DNA from: JBFHNV01 sp965365655
GTDB taxonomy: Bacteria; Pseudomonadota; Gammaproteobacteria; HK1
DNA length: 17,201 bases
Direction of reading: 5' to 3'
Assembly (NCBI GenBank): GCA_965365655.1
Contig: CBDUCN010000081.1
Coordinates: 1 to 17,201 of the forward strand
Made by a program: the position numbers and the translations under genes. This document shows, one piece after another, positions 9,422 through 16,537 of this stretch (position 1 is its first letter; each line of letters begins with the position of its first letter). The notes beneath the pieces are model-generated. The model saw only the letters and a program-made list of their open reading frames with translations. It was not told the DNA's origin and did no database searches.

Positions 9422-10051
9422 GTGACGGCCGCGGCGCCGCCGGCGGTGCTGGTGTTCGCCCGCGAGCCGGTCGCGGGCGCGGTGAAGACCCGCCTGACGC
9501 CGGGCCTCAGCGCGGCACAGGCGGCCACCCTGTACGCGCGCATGCTCGAGGGTGCGTTGCGCGCGGCACGCGGCAGCGGCCTCGGACCGGTGGTGCTGTG
9601 CCATGCTCCCGCGCCGGCCTTGCCGCGCCTGCAGGCGCTGTCCAGGGCCTACGCCGCGCCGCTGCGCCCGCAGGTCGGGGACGACCTGGGCGCGCGCATG
9701 CACGAGGCGCTGCAGGCCGCGGTGCTGGAGCACGGCGCGGCGCTGCTGATCGGCAGCGACTGCCCGGCGCTGGACGCGGCGCGCCTGCGCGCAGCGGCGC
9801 GGGTCCTCGCGGACGGCGCGCCGGCGGTGTTCGTGCCGGCGGTCGACGGCGGCTACGTGCTGGTGGGCTGCGGCCGGCCACCGCCCCCGTCCCTGTTCGC
9901 CGGCCTGCCGTGGGGCACGCCCGGCGTGATGGCCGGGACCCGGGAGCGCCTGCGCTCGATTGGGTGGTGCTGGCGAGAGCTGGCGCCGCTGCGCGACGTG
10001 GACACCGTTCAGGATCTGGACCTGGTGCCGCGTTCGCTGCGCGCGCCGTGA
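9422..10051 (+). CDS. TIGR04282/DUF2064-type transferase (arsenosugar-associated)
   Basis: Predicted GT-A/nucleotidyltransferase-like protein (DUF2064), 209 residues from GTG 9422. Recognisable blocks are VLVFAREPVAGAVKTRLTP (9-27), DDLGARMHEAL (87-97), IGSDCPALDAARL (110-122), VDGGYVLVGCGRPPP (141-155), LPWGTPGVM (162-170) and RDVDTVQDLD (191-200). The family is annotated as an arsenosugar biosynthesis glycosyltransferase because it co-occurs with TIGR04283 and ArsS. The reaction has not been shown, and it could instead be a nucleotidyltransferase that prepares a donor. I chose GTG 9422 because GGGG lies 6 bp upstream and family members start a few residues before VLVFA. GTG 9398 would add eight residues (MRPAPGCR) but falls inside an inverted repeat. 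It is 69 bp downstream of the glycosyltransferase. Confidence 0.85.
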   Translation: MTAAAPPAVLVFAREPVAGAVKTRLTPGLSAAQAATLYARMLEGALRAARGSGLGPVVLCHAPAPALPRLQALSRAYAAPLRPQVGDDLGARMHEALQAAVLEHGAALLIGSDCPALDAARLRAAARVLADGAPAVFVPAVDGGYVLVGCGRPPPPSLFAGLPWGTPGVMAGTRERLRSIGWCWRELAPLRDVDTVQDLDLVPRSLRAP

Positions 10052-10064
10052 CGGCGCGCCAGGA

Positions 10065-10105
10065 TTTTGACCTGTCTTCAGCGCTCGTGCTTAACTGCGT
10101 CAAAA
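10065..10105. repeat. inverted repeat TTTTGAC / GTCAAAA upstream of fleQ
   Basis: TTTTGAC (10065-10071) and GTCAAAA (10099-10105) form exact inverted 7-bp arms 27 bp apart in the 106-bp gap before fleQ. They bracket the candidate fleQ promoter, and the left arm overlaps its -35 box. The arms are AT-rich islands in very GC-rich DNA, which makes chance less likely. They could be half-sites of an operator. I cannot name the regulator. Confidence 0.5.
10067..10096 (+). promoter_or_regulatory. candidate sigma-70 promoter for fleQ (extended -10)
   Basis: A -35-like TTGACC (10067-10072) is followed after 18 bp by TTAACT (10091-10096). TG at 10088-10089 gives the TGN extended -10 pattern. The -10 box itself matches only 3 of 6 positions. 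The predicted start is near 10103, about 55 bp before the fleQ ATG. The arrangement would let fleQ be transcribed separately from the upstream arsS cassette. Confidence 0.4.
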
Positions 10106-10157
10106 CCACAACGGGCCCGGCGACGGGCCGCCGACGCCCCACCCGCATGAGTCCACG

Positions 10158-11561
<1,404 letters not shown>

Positions 11562-11575
11562 CGCGAAGCTCCGGC

Positions 11576-11607
11576 CCAGGAACGTGAGGTCTGTCACGGA
11601 ATCCTGG
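11576..11607 (+). terminator. hairpin downstream of fleQ without a T-run
   Basis: CCAGGA (11576-11581) pairs with TCCTGG (11602-11607), and the inner CGTGA (11583-11587) pairs with TCACG (11594-11598). A small asymmetric internal loop separates the two stems, and the apical loop has 6 nt. It begins 14 bp after the fleQ stop. It lacks a T-run, so it would be a weak or factor-dependent terminator, or an mRNA-stabilising 3' structure. Confidence 0.35.
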
Positions 11608-11680
11608 CGTATGCCGTCGGCAGACGACGACATTCCGGACATCGGCTGCGGGAGCGCGATCCGCCTCGCACGAATACGAT

Positions 11681-11694
11681 TTCATTAAATTCAA
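11681..11694 (+). promoter_or_regulatory. FleQ-box-like site upstream of fliA
   Basis: TTCATTAAATTCAA matches the published Pseudomonas FleQ consensus GTCaNTAAAtTGAC at 10 of 13 defined positions. The mismatches are at positions 1, 12 and 14. It lies in the only strongly AT-rich patch (about 11670-11702) of the 257-bp fleQ-fliA gap. It is 46 bp upstream of the sigma-54 promoter, a plausible position for an activator. The assignment as a FleQ site is inference. Confidence 0.55.
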
Positions 11695-11740
11695 ATTGTT
11701 ACGGTGAACATCTCGGCGGTCTTCTGAAGATTCTCGGTGT

Positions 11741-11757
11741 TGGCGCGCGGCTTGCTT
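11741..11757 (+). promoter_or_regulatory. sigma-54 (-24/-12) promoter for fliA
   Basis: TGGCGCGCGGCTTGCTT fits the sigma-54 consensus TGGCACG-N4-TTGCW with a single difference (A to G at the fifth base). GG (11742-11743) and GC (11754-11755) are separated by exactly 10 bp, the strict sigma-54 spacing. The start would be near 11767, about 50 nt before the fliA ATG. The adjacent upstream gene encodes a sigma-54 activator (FleQ), which strongly supports the call. Confidence 0.8.
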
Positions 11758-11818
11758 CAAGTCCTCGCGAAGGGCGCTGGACATGGGAGGTGCCCGCCCG
11801 CCAACCGGAGACACCGCC

Positions 11819-12550
11819 ATGAGCCCGACCGCCACCGCATTCGACCCTGCAACCGCGACCCCTGCCGCCATCGTGGAGCGGCACACGGGGCTGGTGCGCC
11901 GCATCGCCTACCACCTGGCCAGCCGGTTGCCCGCGTCGGTGCAGGCGGACGACCTGATCCAGTCCGGGATGATCGGTCTGCTGGAAGCCTCGCGGAACTT
12001 CGACGCCGCGCACGGCGCGAGCTTCGAGACCTACGCGGGGATCCGGATTCGTGGCGCGATGCTCGACGAGATCCGCCGCCAGGACTGGGCGCCTCGCTCG
12101 CTGTTTCGCCGCATGCGCGAGATCAGCGAGGCGATGCGCGAGATCGAGAACCGCGAGGCCCGCGACGCCCGCGACGCCGAGGTCGCGGAGAAGCTGGGCA
12201 TGCCGCTGGCCGAGTACCACCGCGTGCTCAAGGACGCCTCCAGCCACAAGGTGTTCAGCACCGAGGACCTGGGCGCCGGCCTGGACACGGTGTCGGACGG
12301 CCTGTTCGGCGGCACGCAGGGCCCGCTGGACAGCCTGGAAGGGGCGGAGCTGCGGCACAGCCTGGCGCGCGCCGTCGGCACGCTTCCGGAGCGCGAGAAG
12401 CTGGTGATGTCGCTGTACTACGACCAGGAGCTGAACCTGCGCGAGATCGGTGAGCTGCTGGGCGTGACCGAGTCCCGCGTATGCCAGATCCACGGCCAGG
12501 CGGTGCTGCGTCTGCGTGCGCGCCTGCGGGACTGGCGCGAGACCCACTGA
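11819..12550 (+). CDS. fliA: RNA polymerase sigma-28 factor for flagellar genes
   Basis: Sigma-28 factor that directs RNA polymerase to late (class III/IV) flagellar and chemotaxis promoters and is held in check by FlgM; 243 residues (E. coli FliA 239). Region 2 is at about 15-90 (DDLIQSGMIGLLEA, FETYAGIRIRGAMLDEIRRQDWAPRS). Region 3 is about 97-140, and region 4 is about 180-238 (LPEREKLVMSLYYDQELNLREIGELLGVTESRVCQIHGQAVLRL). Start ATG 11819 is chosen over the upstream in-frame ATG 11783 because CGGAG (11806-11810) is well spaced and FliA normally has a short N-terminus. A sigma-54 promoter lies at 11741-11757. In many gammaproteobacteria fliA follows flhF-fleN; here it follows fleQ alone. 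Confidence 0.95.
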   Translation: MSPTATAFDPATATPAAIVERHTGLVRRIAYHLASRLPASVQADDLIQSGMIGLLEASRNFDAAHGASFETYAGIRIRGAMLDEIRRQDWAPRSLFRRMREISEAMREIENREARDARDAEVAEKLGMPLAEYHRVLKDASSHKVFSTEDLGAGLDTVSDGLFGGTQGPLDSLEGAELRHSLARAVGTLPEREKLVMSLYYDQELNLREIGELLGVTESRVCQIHGQAVLRLRARLRDWRETH

Positions 12551-12569
12551 GGCCGCGAATCACTTGCCT

Positions 12570-12590
12570 GCCGGCGCGACCCGCGCCGGC
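12570..12590 (+). terminator. strong GC hairpin downstream of fliA
   Basis: GCCGGCGCG (12570-12578) and CGCGCCGGC (12582-12590) form a perfect 9-bp stem with a 3-nt loop, 19 bp after the fliA stop. No T-run follows, so efficiency as an intrinsic terminator is uncertain. Its position between fliA and the separate mrcB promoter makes a terminator role likely. Confidence 0.45.
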
Positions 12591-12649
12591 GTCAGGCGGC
12601 GCCAAATCAGCCTCGATTCATCGGCTTGCGTCGTGTTCTTGATGTCTTG

Positions 12650-12678
12650 TTGAAAGCAGGGCCGCGGCTCCCTATGCT
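12650..12678 (+). promoter_or_regulatory. sigma-70 promoter for mrcB-lpoP
   Basis: TTGAAA (12650-12655, 5 of 6 matches to the -35 consensus) is followed after 17 bp by TATGCT (12673-12678, 4 of 6 matches to -10). The start would be near 12685, giving a leader of only about 20 nt before the mrcB ATG at 12706. Two CCGCGG palindromes (12662-12667 and 12680-12685) flank the -10 box. Confidence 0.6.
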
Positions 12679-12705
12679 GCCGCGGATGCAACGCTCCCCG
12701 TTCCG

Positions 12706-15066
12706 ATGACCCGCCGGCGGGCCCGCTCCCGCCGTGGCGCGGGCCGCCGCCGCACGTCCGCGGCGCGCATCGCCGCGCGCGTCGGGCTGCGGCTGATCGT
12801 GGTCGTGCTGGTGCTCGGCACGGCGTGGGCCGCGTGGCTGGACATCCGGGTGCGCAGCCAGTTCGAGGGGCGCCGCTGGCAGGTGCCGGCACGCATCTAC
12901 GCGCGGCCGCTCGAGCTGTATCCCGGCGCGCCCGTGTCGATGGCGGAGGCGATCCGGGAGCTGGAGTCGGTGGGCTATCACCGCGCGGGCCGCCTGACGC
13001 GGCCCGCGTCGTACCGCGTCGACGGCGCCACCCTGGAGCTGCGCACGCGGCGCTTCGCGTTCTGGGACGCCGAGGAGCCGGAACGCACGATCGCGATCCG
13101 CTTCCGGGGCGCCAGGGTGGCCGGGCTGCGGGAGCAGGGCGCGGAGGCGGCGCTGGCGCGCCTCGAGCCCCGCCTCGTGGGCCGGATCCACCCCGCGCAC
13201 CGCGAGGACCGAATCCTCGTGCGCCTGGACGAGGTGCCGCGGGCGCTGGTCGGCGCGCTGCTCGCGATCGAGGACCGGCGGTTCTTCGAGCACCGCGGCG
13301 TGTCGCTGCGCGGGATGGCGAGGGCGCTGCTCGCGAACCTGCGCGCGGGGTCCACCGTGCAGGGCGGCAGCACGATCACCCAGCAGCTCGCGAAGAGCTA
13401 CTTCCTGAGCGCCGAGCGCAGCCTGTGGCGCAAGCTCAACGACGTCGCGATCGCCCTCATCCTGGAGCTGCGCTACGACAAGGAGGAGCTCCTCGAGGCG
13501 TACCTGAACGAGGTCTACCTGGGACAGGACGGGCCGCGCGCGGTGCACGGGTTCGGCCTCGCGGCGCGTCACTACTTCGGGCGTCGGCTGGCGGAGCTGA
13601 ACCTTCCGGAGGTGGCGCTGCTCGCCGGCCTCGTGAAGGGTCCGTCGCTGTACAACCCGCGCCGCCACCCGCAGCGCGCACGCGAGCGGCGCGACCTCGT
13701 GCTGTCCGAGATGGCGGAGCTGGGCGTGATCAGCGCCGGGCAGGCGGCACGCGCGCAGGCCGCGGGGCTCGGGGTGACCGCGCGAGCGGGCGCGGTGGGC
13801 GCGCGTCACGCGGCGTTCGTCGACCTGGTGCGCCGCCAGCTCGCCCGGGACTACCGGGACGAGGACCTGCGCAGCGAGGGGCTGCGGGTGTTCACCACGC
13901 TGGATCCGGCCGTGCAGCTCGCTGCGGAGCGTGCTCTCGGCGACACCCTGGACGAGATCGAGTCGCGGCGCACCGCGCAGGAACGCGGGCTCGAGGGCGC
14001 CGTCGTGGTGACGGACCCCGACACCGGGGAGGTGCTGGCGCTGGCCGGCGGTCGGGATCCGGCGGCGGCCGGCTTCAACCGGGCGCTGGACGCGCGCCGC
14101 CCGGTGGGCTCGCTGATCAAGCCGGTGGTGTACCTGGCGGCGCTGGGCGAGCCGCAGCGCTTCTCGCTGGCGACGCTGCTGGAGGACGCGCCGGTGCGCG
14201 AGACCGGGGCGCGCGGCGAGCCCTGGGAGCCGAAGAACTACGACGGACGGCTGCATGGCGACGTGCCCCTGATCGAGGCGCTCGCGCAGTCCTACAACCT
14301 CGCCAGCGTGCGCCTGGGGCTCACGGTCGGACTGGACCGGGTCACCGAGCTGCTCGCGGCCTTGGGGGTGGAGGAGCGCGTGCCGCGATACCCGTCGCTG
14401 CTGCTCGGGGCGGTCGAGATGAGCCCGCTGACCGTCGCGCGGGTCTACCAGGGCATCGCCGCGGGCGGGTTCCGCCAGCCCCTGCGCGCCATCCGCGAGG
14501 TCACCGACGCGCGCGGCCGGCCCCTGGAGCATTACGGCCTCGAGGTGCGCCAGGCCGCCGATCCCCGGGCCGCGTTCCTGGTGCGCCGCGCGATGGAGGA
14601 GGTCATGGTCAGCGGCACCGGGCGGGCGGCGGCCGACGCGGCGCCGCCGGCGGTGCGCCTCGCGGGCAAGACCGGCACCACGGACGACCTGCGCGACAGC
14701 TGGTTCGCCGGCTTCGGCGGCGGGCGCCTGGCGGTGGTCTGGGTCGGCCGCGACGACAACCGCAGTGCCCGGCTCACCGGCGCCGGCGGCGCGCTCAGAG
14801 TGTGGCGCCGCCTGTTCCGGTCGCTGGCGCTTCGCCCGGGAACGCCGCCGGAACCCGACGGTATCGAGTGGCGGCCCGCGCGGCTGGCGCAGGGCCAGGT
14901 TCTGGGGCCGGACTGCGATCTGCCGGGAACCACCCGGTTGCCGTTCGTGCGCGGCACCCTGCCGACGCTCCCCGGCTGCCGCGGCGCCGGGGAGGCCGGC
15001 GCCGCGTTGCCGGTGCGCGCGCCGGGCGGGCCGCCGCGTGGCCGGCGCACGGAGGAGGCGCCGTGA
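12706..15066 (+). CDS. mrcB: penicillin-binding protein 1B, bifunctional glycosyltransferase/transpeptidase
   Basis: Class A PBP that polymerises lipid II into glycan strands and cross-links them in the periplasm; 786 residues (E. coli PBP1B 844). A basic cytoplasmic N-terminus (1-24, Arg-rich) precedes one transmembrane helix (about 27-44). Residues about 60-150 (VPARIYARPLELYPG onward) correspond to the UB2H regulatory domain that marks PBP1B rather than PBP1A. The GT51 domain has catalytic E189 in AIEDRRFFEH, GGSTITQQLAKS (220-231) and EAYLNEVYLGQDG (264-276, with E269). The transpeptidase domain has S469-L-I-K472, S529-Y-N531 and K655-T-G-T658. Start ATG 12706 overlaps the TGA of a 7-codon mini-ORF (12686-12709), and no clear ribosome binding site is visible. 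It overlaps the downstream lipoprotein gene by 4 bp (GTGA). Confidence 0.95.
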   Translation: MTRRRARSRRGAGRRRTSAARIAARVGLRLIVVVLVLGTAWAAWLDIRVRSQFEGRRWQVPARIYARPLELYPGAPVSMAEAIRELESVGYHRAGRLTRPASYRVDGATLELRTRRFAFWDAEEPERTIAIRFRGARVAGLREQGAEAALARLEPRLVGRIHPAHREDRILVRLDEVPRALVGALLAIEDRRFFEHRGVSLRGMARALLANLRAGSTVQGGSTITQQLAKSYFLSAERSLWRKLNDVAIALILELRYDKEELLEAYLNEVYLGQDGPRAVHGFGLAARHYFGRRLAELNLPEVALLAGLVKGPSLYNPRRHPQRARERRDLVLSEMAELGVISAGQAARAQAAGLGVTARAGAVGARHAAFVDLVRRQLARDYRDEDLRSEGLRVFTTLDPAVQLAAERALGDTLDEIESRRTAQERGLEGAVVVTDPDTGEVLALAGGRDPAAAGFNRALDARRPVGSLIKPVVYLAALGEPQRFSLATLLEDAPVRETGARGEPWEPKNYDGRLHGDVPLIEALAQSYNLASVRLGLTVGLDRVTELLAALGVEERVPRYPSLLLGAVEMSPLTVARVYQGIAAGGFRQPLRAIREVTDARGRPLEHYGLEVRQAADPRAAFLVRRAMEEVMVSGTGRAAADAAPPAVRLAGKTGTTDDLRDSWFAGFGGGRLAVVWVGRDDNRSARLTGAGGALRVWRRLFRSLALRPGTPPEPDGIEWRPARLAQGQVLGPDCDLPGTTRLPFVRGTLPTLPGCRGAGEAGAALPVRAPGGPPRGRRTEEAP

Positions 15067-15725
15067 ACGGGATGTCCCGCAGCGGCGGCCGCGGTGGCGC
15101 AGCGGCGTGGTTGCCTGAGCGCTGCGCGCGACCGCTCCGGCACGTCGGCCTGGTCGCCGCCGCGGCGCTGCTGCTGGCCGGCTGCGCGGGAGGGGCGCCG
15201 GCGCCAGTGGAGGATCGCGTCTCCGCCGGCGCCCCGGTGTCCGCCGAGGCGGGGAACCGTACGCCCGGCGCGGATCGCGGCGCCGATCCGGGAGTGACGG
15301 TGCGGGCGCTGCCCGACAGGGGACCCCGGCGCGAGGACGCGCCGGCCCCGTCCGCCGCGGGCGGGGCCGGCGACACACCTGCCGCGCCGCCGAATCCCGC
15401 GGTGATCGCGCTGATCAACCGGGCCAACCGCGAGGCTGGCGCCGGCCGCCACGACACGGCCGCGGCGAGCCTGGAGCGGGCGCTGAAGATCGAGCCCGGT
15501 AATGCCTGGCTGTGGCACCGGCTGGCCGCGGTGCGTCTGGACCAGGGGCGGGCGAGGGACGCGGAGTCCCTCGCGGCGCGCTCGAACGCCCTCGCGTCCG
15601 GCGACGCAGAGCTGCAGGCGCGCAACTGGCGCCTGATCGCGCAGGTACGCCGCCTGCGCGGCGAAGACGCGGCTGCGCGCGACGCGGAGCGCCGCGCGCG
15701 GGAGCTCTCCGGCGCGCGCTCGTGA
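15063..15725 (+). CDS. TPR-containing outer-membrane lipoprotein, LpoP-like PBP1b activator candidate
   Basis: Predicted lipoprotein of 220 residues. A type II signal peptide ends in the lipobox LLLAGC with the lipidated cysteine at C41. Residue +2 is Ala, so Lol sorting to the outer membrane is expected. After C41 comes a low-complexity Ala/Pro/Gly-rich linker (about 42-110), long enough to cross periplasm. Then a helical TPR region of about 105 residues follows (NPAVIALINRANREAGAG ... ASLERALKIEPGNAWLWHRLAAVRLDQG). Pseudomonas LpoP is also a TPR lipoprotein encoded beside the PBP1b gene and stimulates it; the same neighbourhood and architecture here suggest the same job. Start GTG 15063 (GTGA overlap with mrcB) is favoured by GGAGG at 15051-15055; ATG 15072 is the alternative. 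Function is inferred, so no symbol is given. Confidence 0.82.
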   Translation: MNGMSRSGGRGGAAAWLPERCARPLRHVGLVAAAALLLAGCAGGAPAPVEDRVSAGAPVSAEAGNRTPGADRGADPGVTVRALPDRGPRREDAPAPSAAGGAGDTPAAPPNPAVIALINRANREAGAGRHDTAAASLERALKIEPGNAWLWHRLAAVRLDQGRARDAESLAARSNALASGDAELQARNWRLIAQVRRLRGEDAAARDAERRARELSGARS

Positions 15726-15744
15726 GCGCGAAGCGCGCCGGGCC

Positions 15745-15774
15745 TTGAACAAGTCGGGGCAGCGGCGGTAACAT
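15745..15774 (+). promoter_or_regulatory. promoter of the initiator tRNA gene
   Basis: TTGAAC (15745-15750, 4 of 6 to -35) and TAACAT (15769-15774, 4 of 6 to -10) are 18 bp apart. The start would be near 15781, 8 nt before the tRNA. Transcripts that read through the downstream terminators would also serve rimP-nusA, since I see no clear promoter between the tRNA and rimP. Confidence 0.5.
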
Positions 15775-15788
15775 GCTTCGCTGACGAT

Positions 15789-15865
15789 TGCGGGGTGGAG
15801 CAGTCTGGCAGCTCGTCGGGCTCATAACCCGAAGGTCGCAGGTTCGAATCCTGCCCCCGCTACCA
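15789..15865 (+). tRNA. initiator tRNA-fMet (anticodon CAT)
   Basis: 77 nt including the encoded CCA (15863-15865). The sequence is close to E. coli tRNA-fMet through the D arm and anticodon arm. Initiator hallmarks are visible: three consecutive G-C pairs in the anticodon stem (TCGGG-CTCATAA-CCCGA), the A11-U24 pair in the D stem, and no Watson-Crick pair at position 1-72. Here 1-72 is U-U, whereas E. coli has C-A. The remaining acceptor pairs 2-71 to 7-66 are perfect. Placement just before rimP-nusA matches E. coli metY. Confidence 0.96.
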
Positions 15866-15875
15866 AACGCTTCGG

Positions 15876-15900
15876 AGCCCCTTTCGCAGGGGCTTTTTTT
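15876..15900 (+). terminator. rho-independent terminator after tRNA-fMet
   Basis: AGCCCCT (15876-15882) and AGGGGCT (15888-15894) form a 7-bp stem with a TTCGC loop. A run of seven Ts follows (15894-15900). It lies 10 bp after the tRNA 3' end. This is a textbook intrinsic terminator and ends most tRNA transcripts. Confidence 0.9.
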
Positions 15901-15989
15901 GGCGTCGCGGCTGCCAGGGCCGTGCGCCGGGAGCACCGCCCGACCAGCGCCGGGGCCGTTGCCAGCGGACCGCGCCCTGGGTCCGGGCG

Positions 15990-16038
15990 GCCCATGGACG
16001 GACGTTAGAAGTGGGCTCTAGAGGCCCACTTTTTGTTT
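15990..16038 (+). promoter_or_regulatory. rimP leader: intrinsic terminator with a possible competing antiterminator
   Basis: AAGTGGGC (16009-16016) and GCCCACTT (16024-16031) form an 8-bp stem with a 7-nt loop, followed by T5-G-T3 (16030-16038). This strong intrinsic terminator lies only 10 bp before rimP. Upstream, GCCCAT (15990-15995) can pair with GTGGGC (16011-16016) across a 15-nt loop and would disrupt the terminator stem. Terminator-type rimP leaders are known in gammaproteobacteria (an Rfam family exists). The antiterminator pairing and the regulation are inference. The rest of the gap, 15901-15989, is GC-rich with no other clear signal. Confidence 0.7.
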
Positions 16039-16048
16039 CGAGGGGGTG

Positions 16049-16504
16049 ATGCCGGGCCAACAGAAGCGCTTCCAGGCGATGCTCGGCCCGAGCGTGGCCG
16101 CGCTCGGCTGCGAGCTGCTGGGCGTGCAGTTGTCGAGGGGGCGCAGCCACACGGTGCTGCGCCTGTTCATCGACCGCCCGGAGGGCATCACGCTGGAGGA
16201 CTGCGAGCGGGTCAGTCACCAGGTGAGCGGGATCCTCGACGTGGAGGACCCCATCGAAGGGGAGTACAGCCTCGAGGTGTCGTCGCCCGGGGCCGACCGG
16301 CCACTGTTCGACGCGGCGCAGTTCCGGCGCTTCACGGGCCACGAGGTGCGCGTGAGGCTGGGCGTGCCGGTGGACGGGCGTCGCTCGGTGACCGGCCGCA
16401 TCGAGGGTGTGGACGGAGACGACGTGCTGGTGCGCGAGGGAGAAACGCTGTGGCGGCTTTCCCTCGAGCAGATCGCGCAGGCAAGGCTGGTTCCGGAGGC
16501 GTGA
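16049..16504 (+). CDS. rimP: ribosome maturation factor RimP
   Basis: Cytoplasmic factor for 30S subunit assembly, 151 residues, the normal length (E. coli about 150). Family blocks are GCELLGVQLSRGRSHTVLRLFI, DDC-type LEDCERVSHQVSGILDVEDPI and YSLEVSSPGADRPLF, followed by the C-terminal SH3-like domain (about 95-151) with VTGRIEGVDGDDVLV. Start ATG 16049 is chosen because GAGG (16040-16043) is spaced about 5 bp from it. GTG 16046 immediately before would add one Met and is too close to the ribosome binding site. It is the first protein gene of the rimP-nusA(-infB) operon, 33 bp before nusA, and sits behind an intrinsic terminator, so its expression requires read-through or antitermination. 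Confidence 0.96.
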   Translation: MPGQQKRFQAMLGPSVAALGCELLGVQLSRGRSHTVLRLFIDRPEGITLEDCERVSHQVSGILDVEDPIEGEYSLEVSSPGADRPLFDAAQFRRFTGHEVRVRLGVPVDGRRSVTGRIEGVDGDDVLVREGETLWRLSLEQIAQARLVPEA

Positions 16505-16537
16505 CGCCGTGACGGAACCCCGGGGTGAATTGAGAGC

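Noticed and set aside
12607..15378. 923-residue minus-strand open frame across mrcB and the lipoprotein gene
   Set aside because: Arg/Ala/Pro/His-rich shadow. The plus-strand PBP1b has all catalytic motifs in order, so the minus-strand frame is not coding.
12825..15725. 966-residue plus-strand frame that would fuse an upstream Arg/Gly-rich protein to the TPR lipoprotein
   Set aside because: The first 740 residues are an out-of-frame reading of mrcB. The real gene starts at GTG 15063, where a ribosome binding site, signal peptide and lipobox appear.
15726..15744. Short GCGC-GAA-GCGC hairpin after the lipoprotein gene as a terminator
   Set aside because: Only a 4-bp stem with no T-run; too weak to support.
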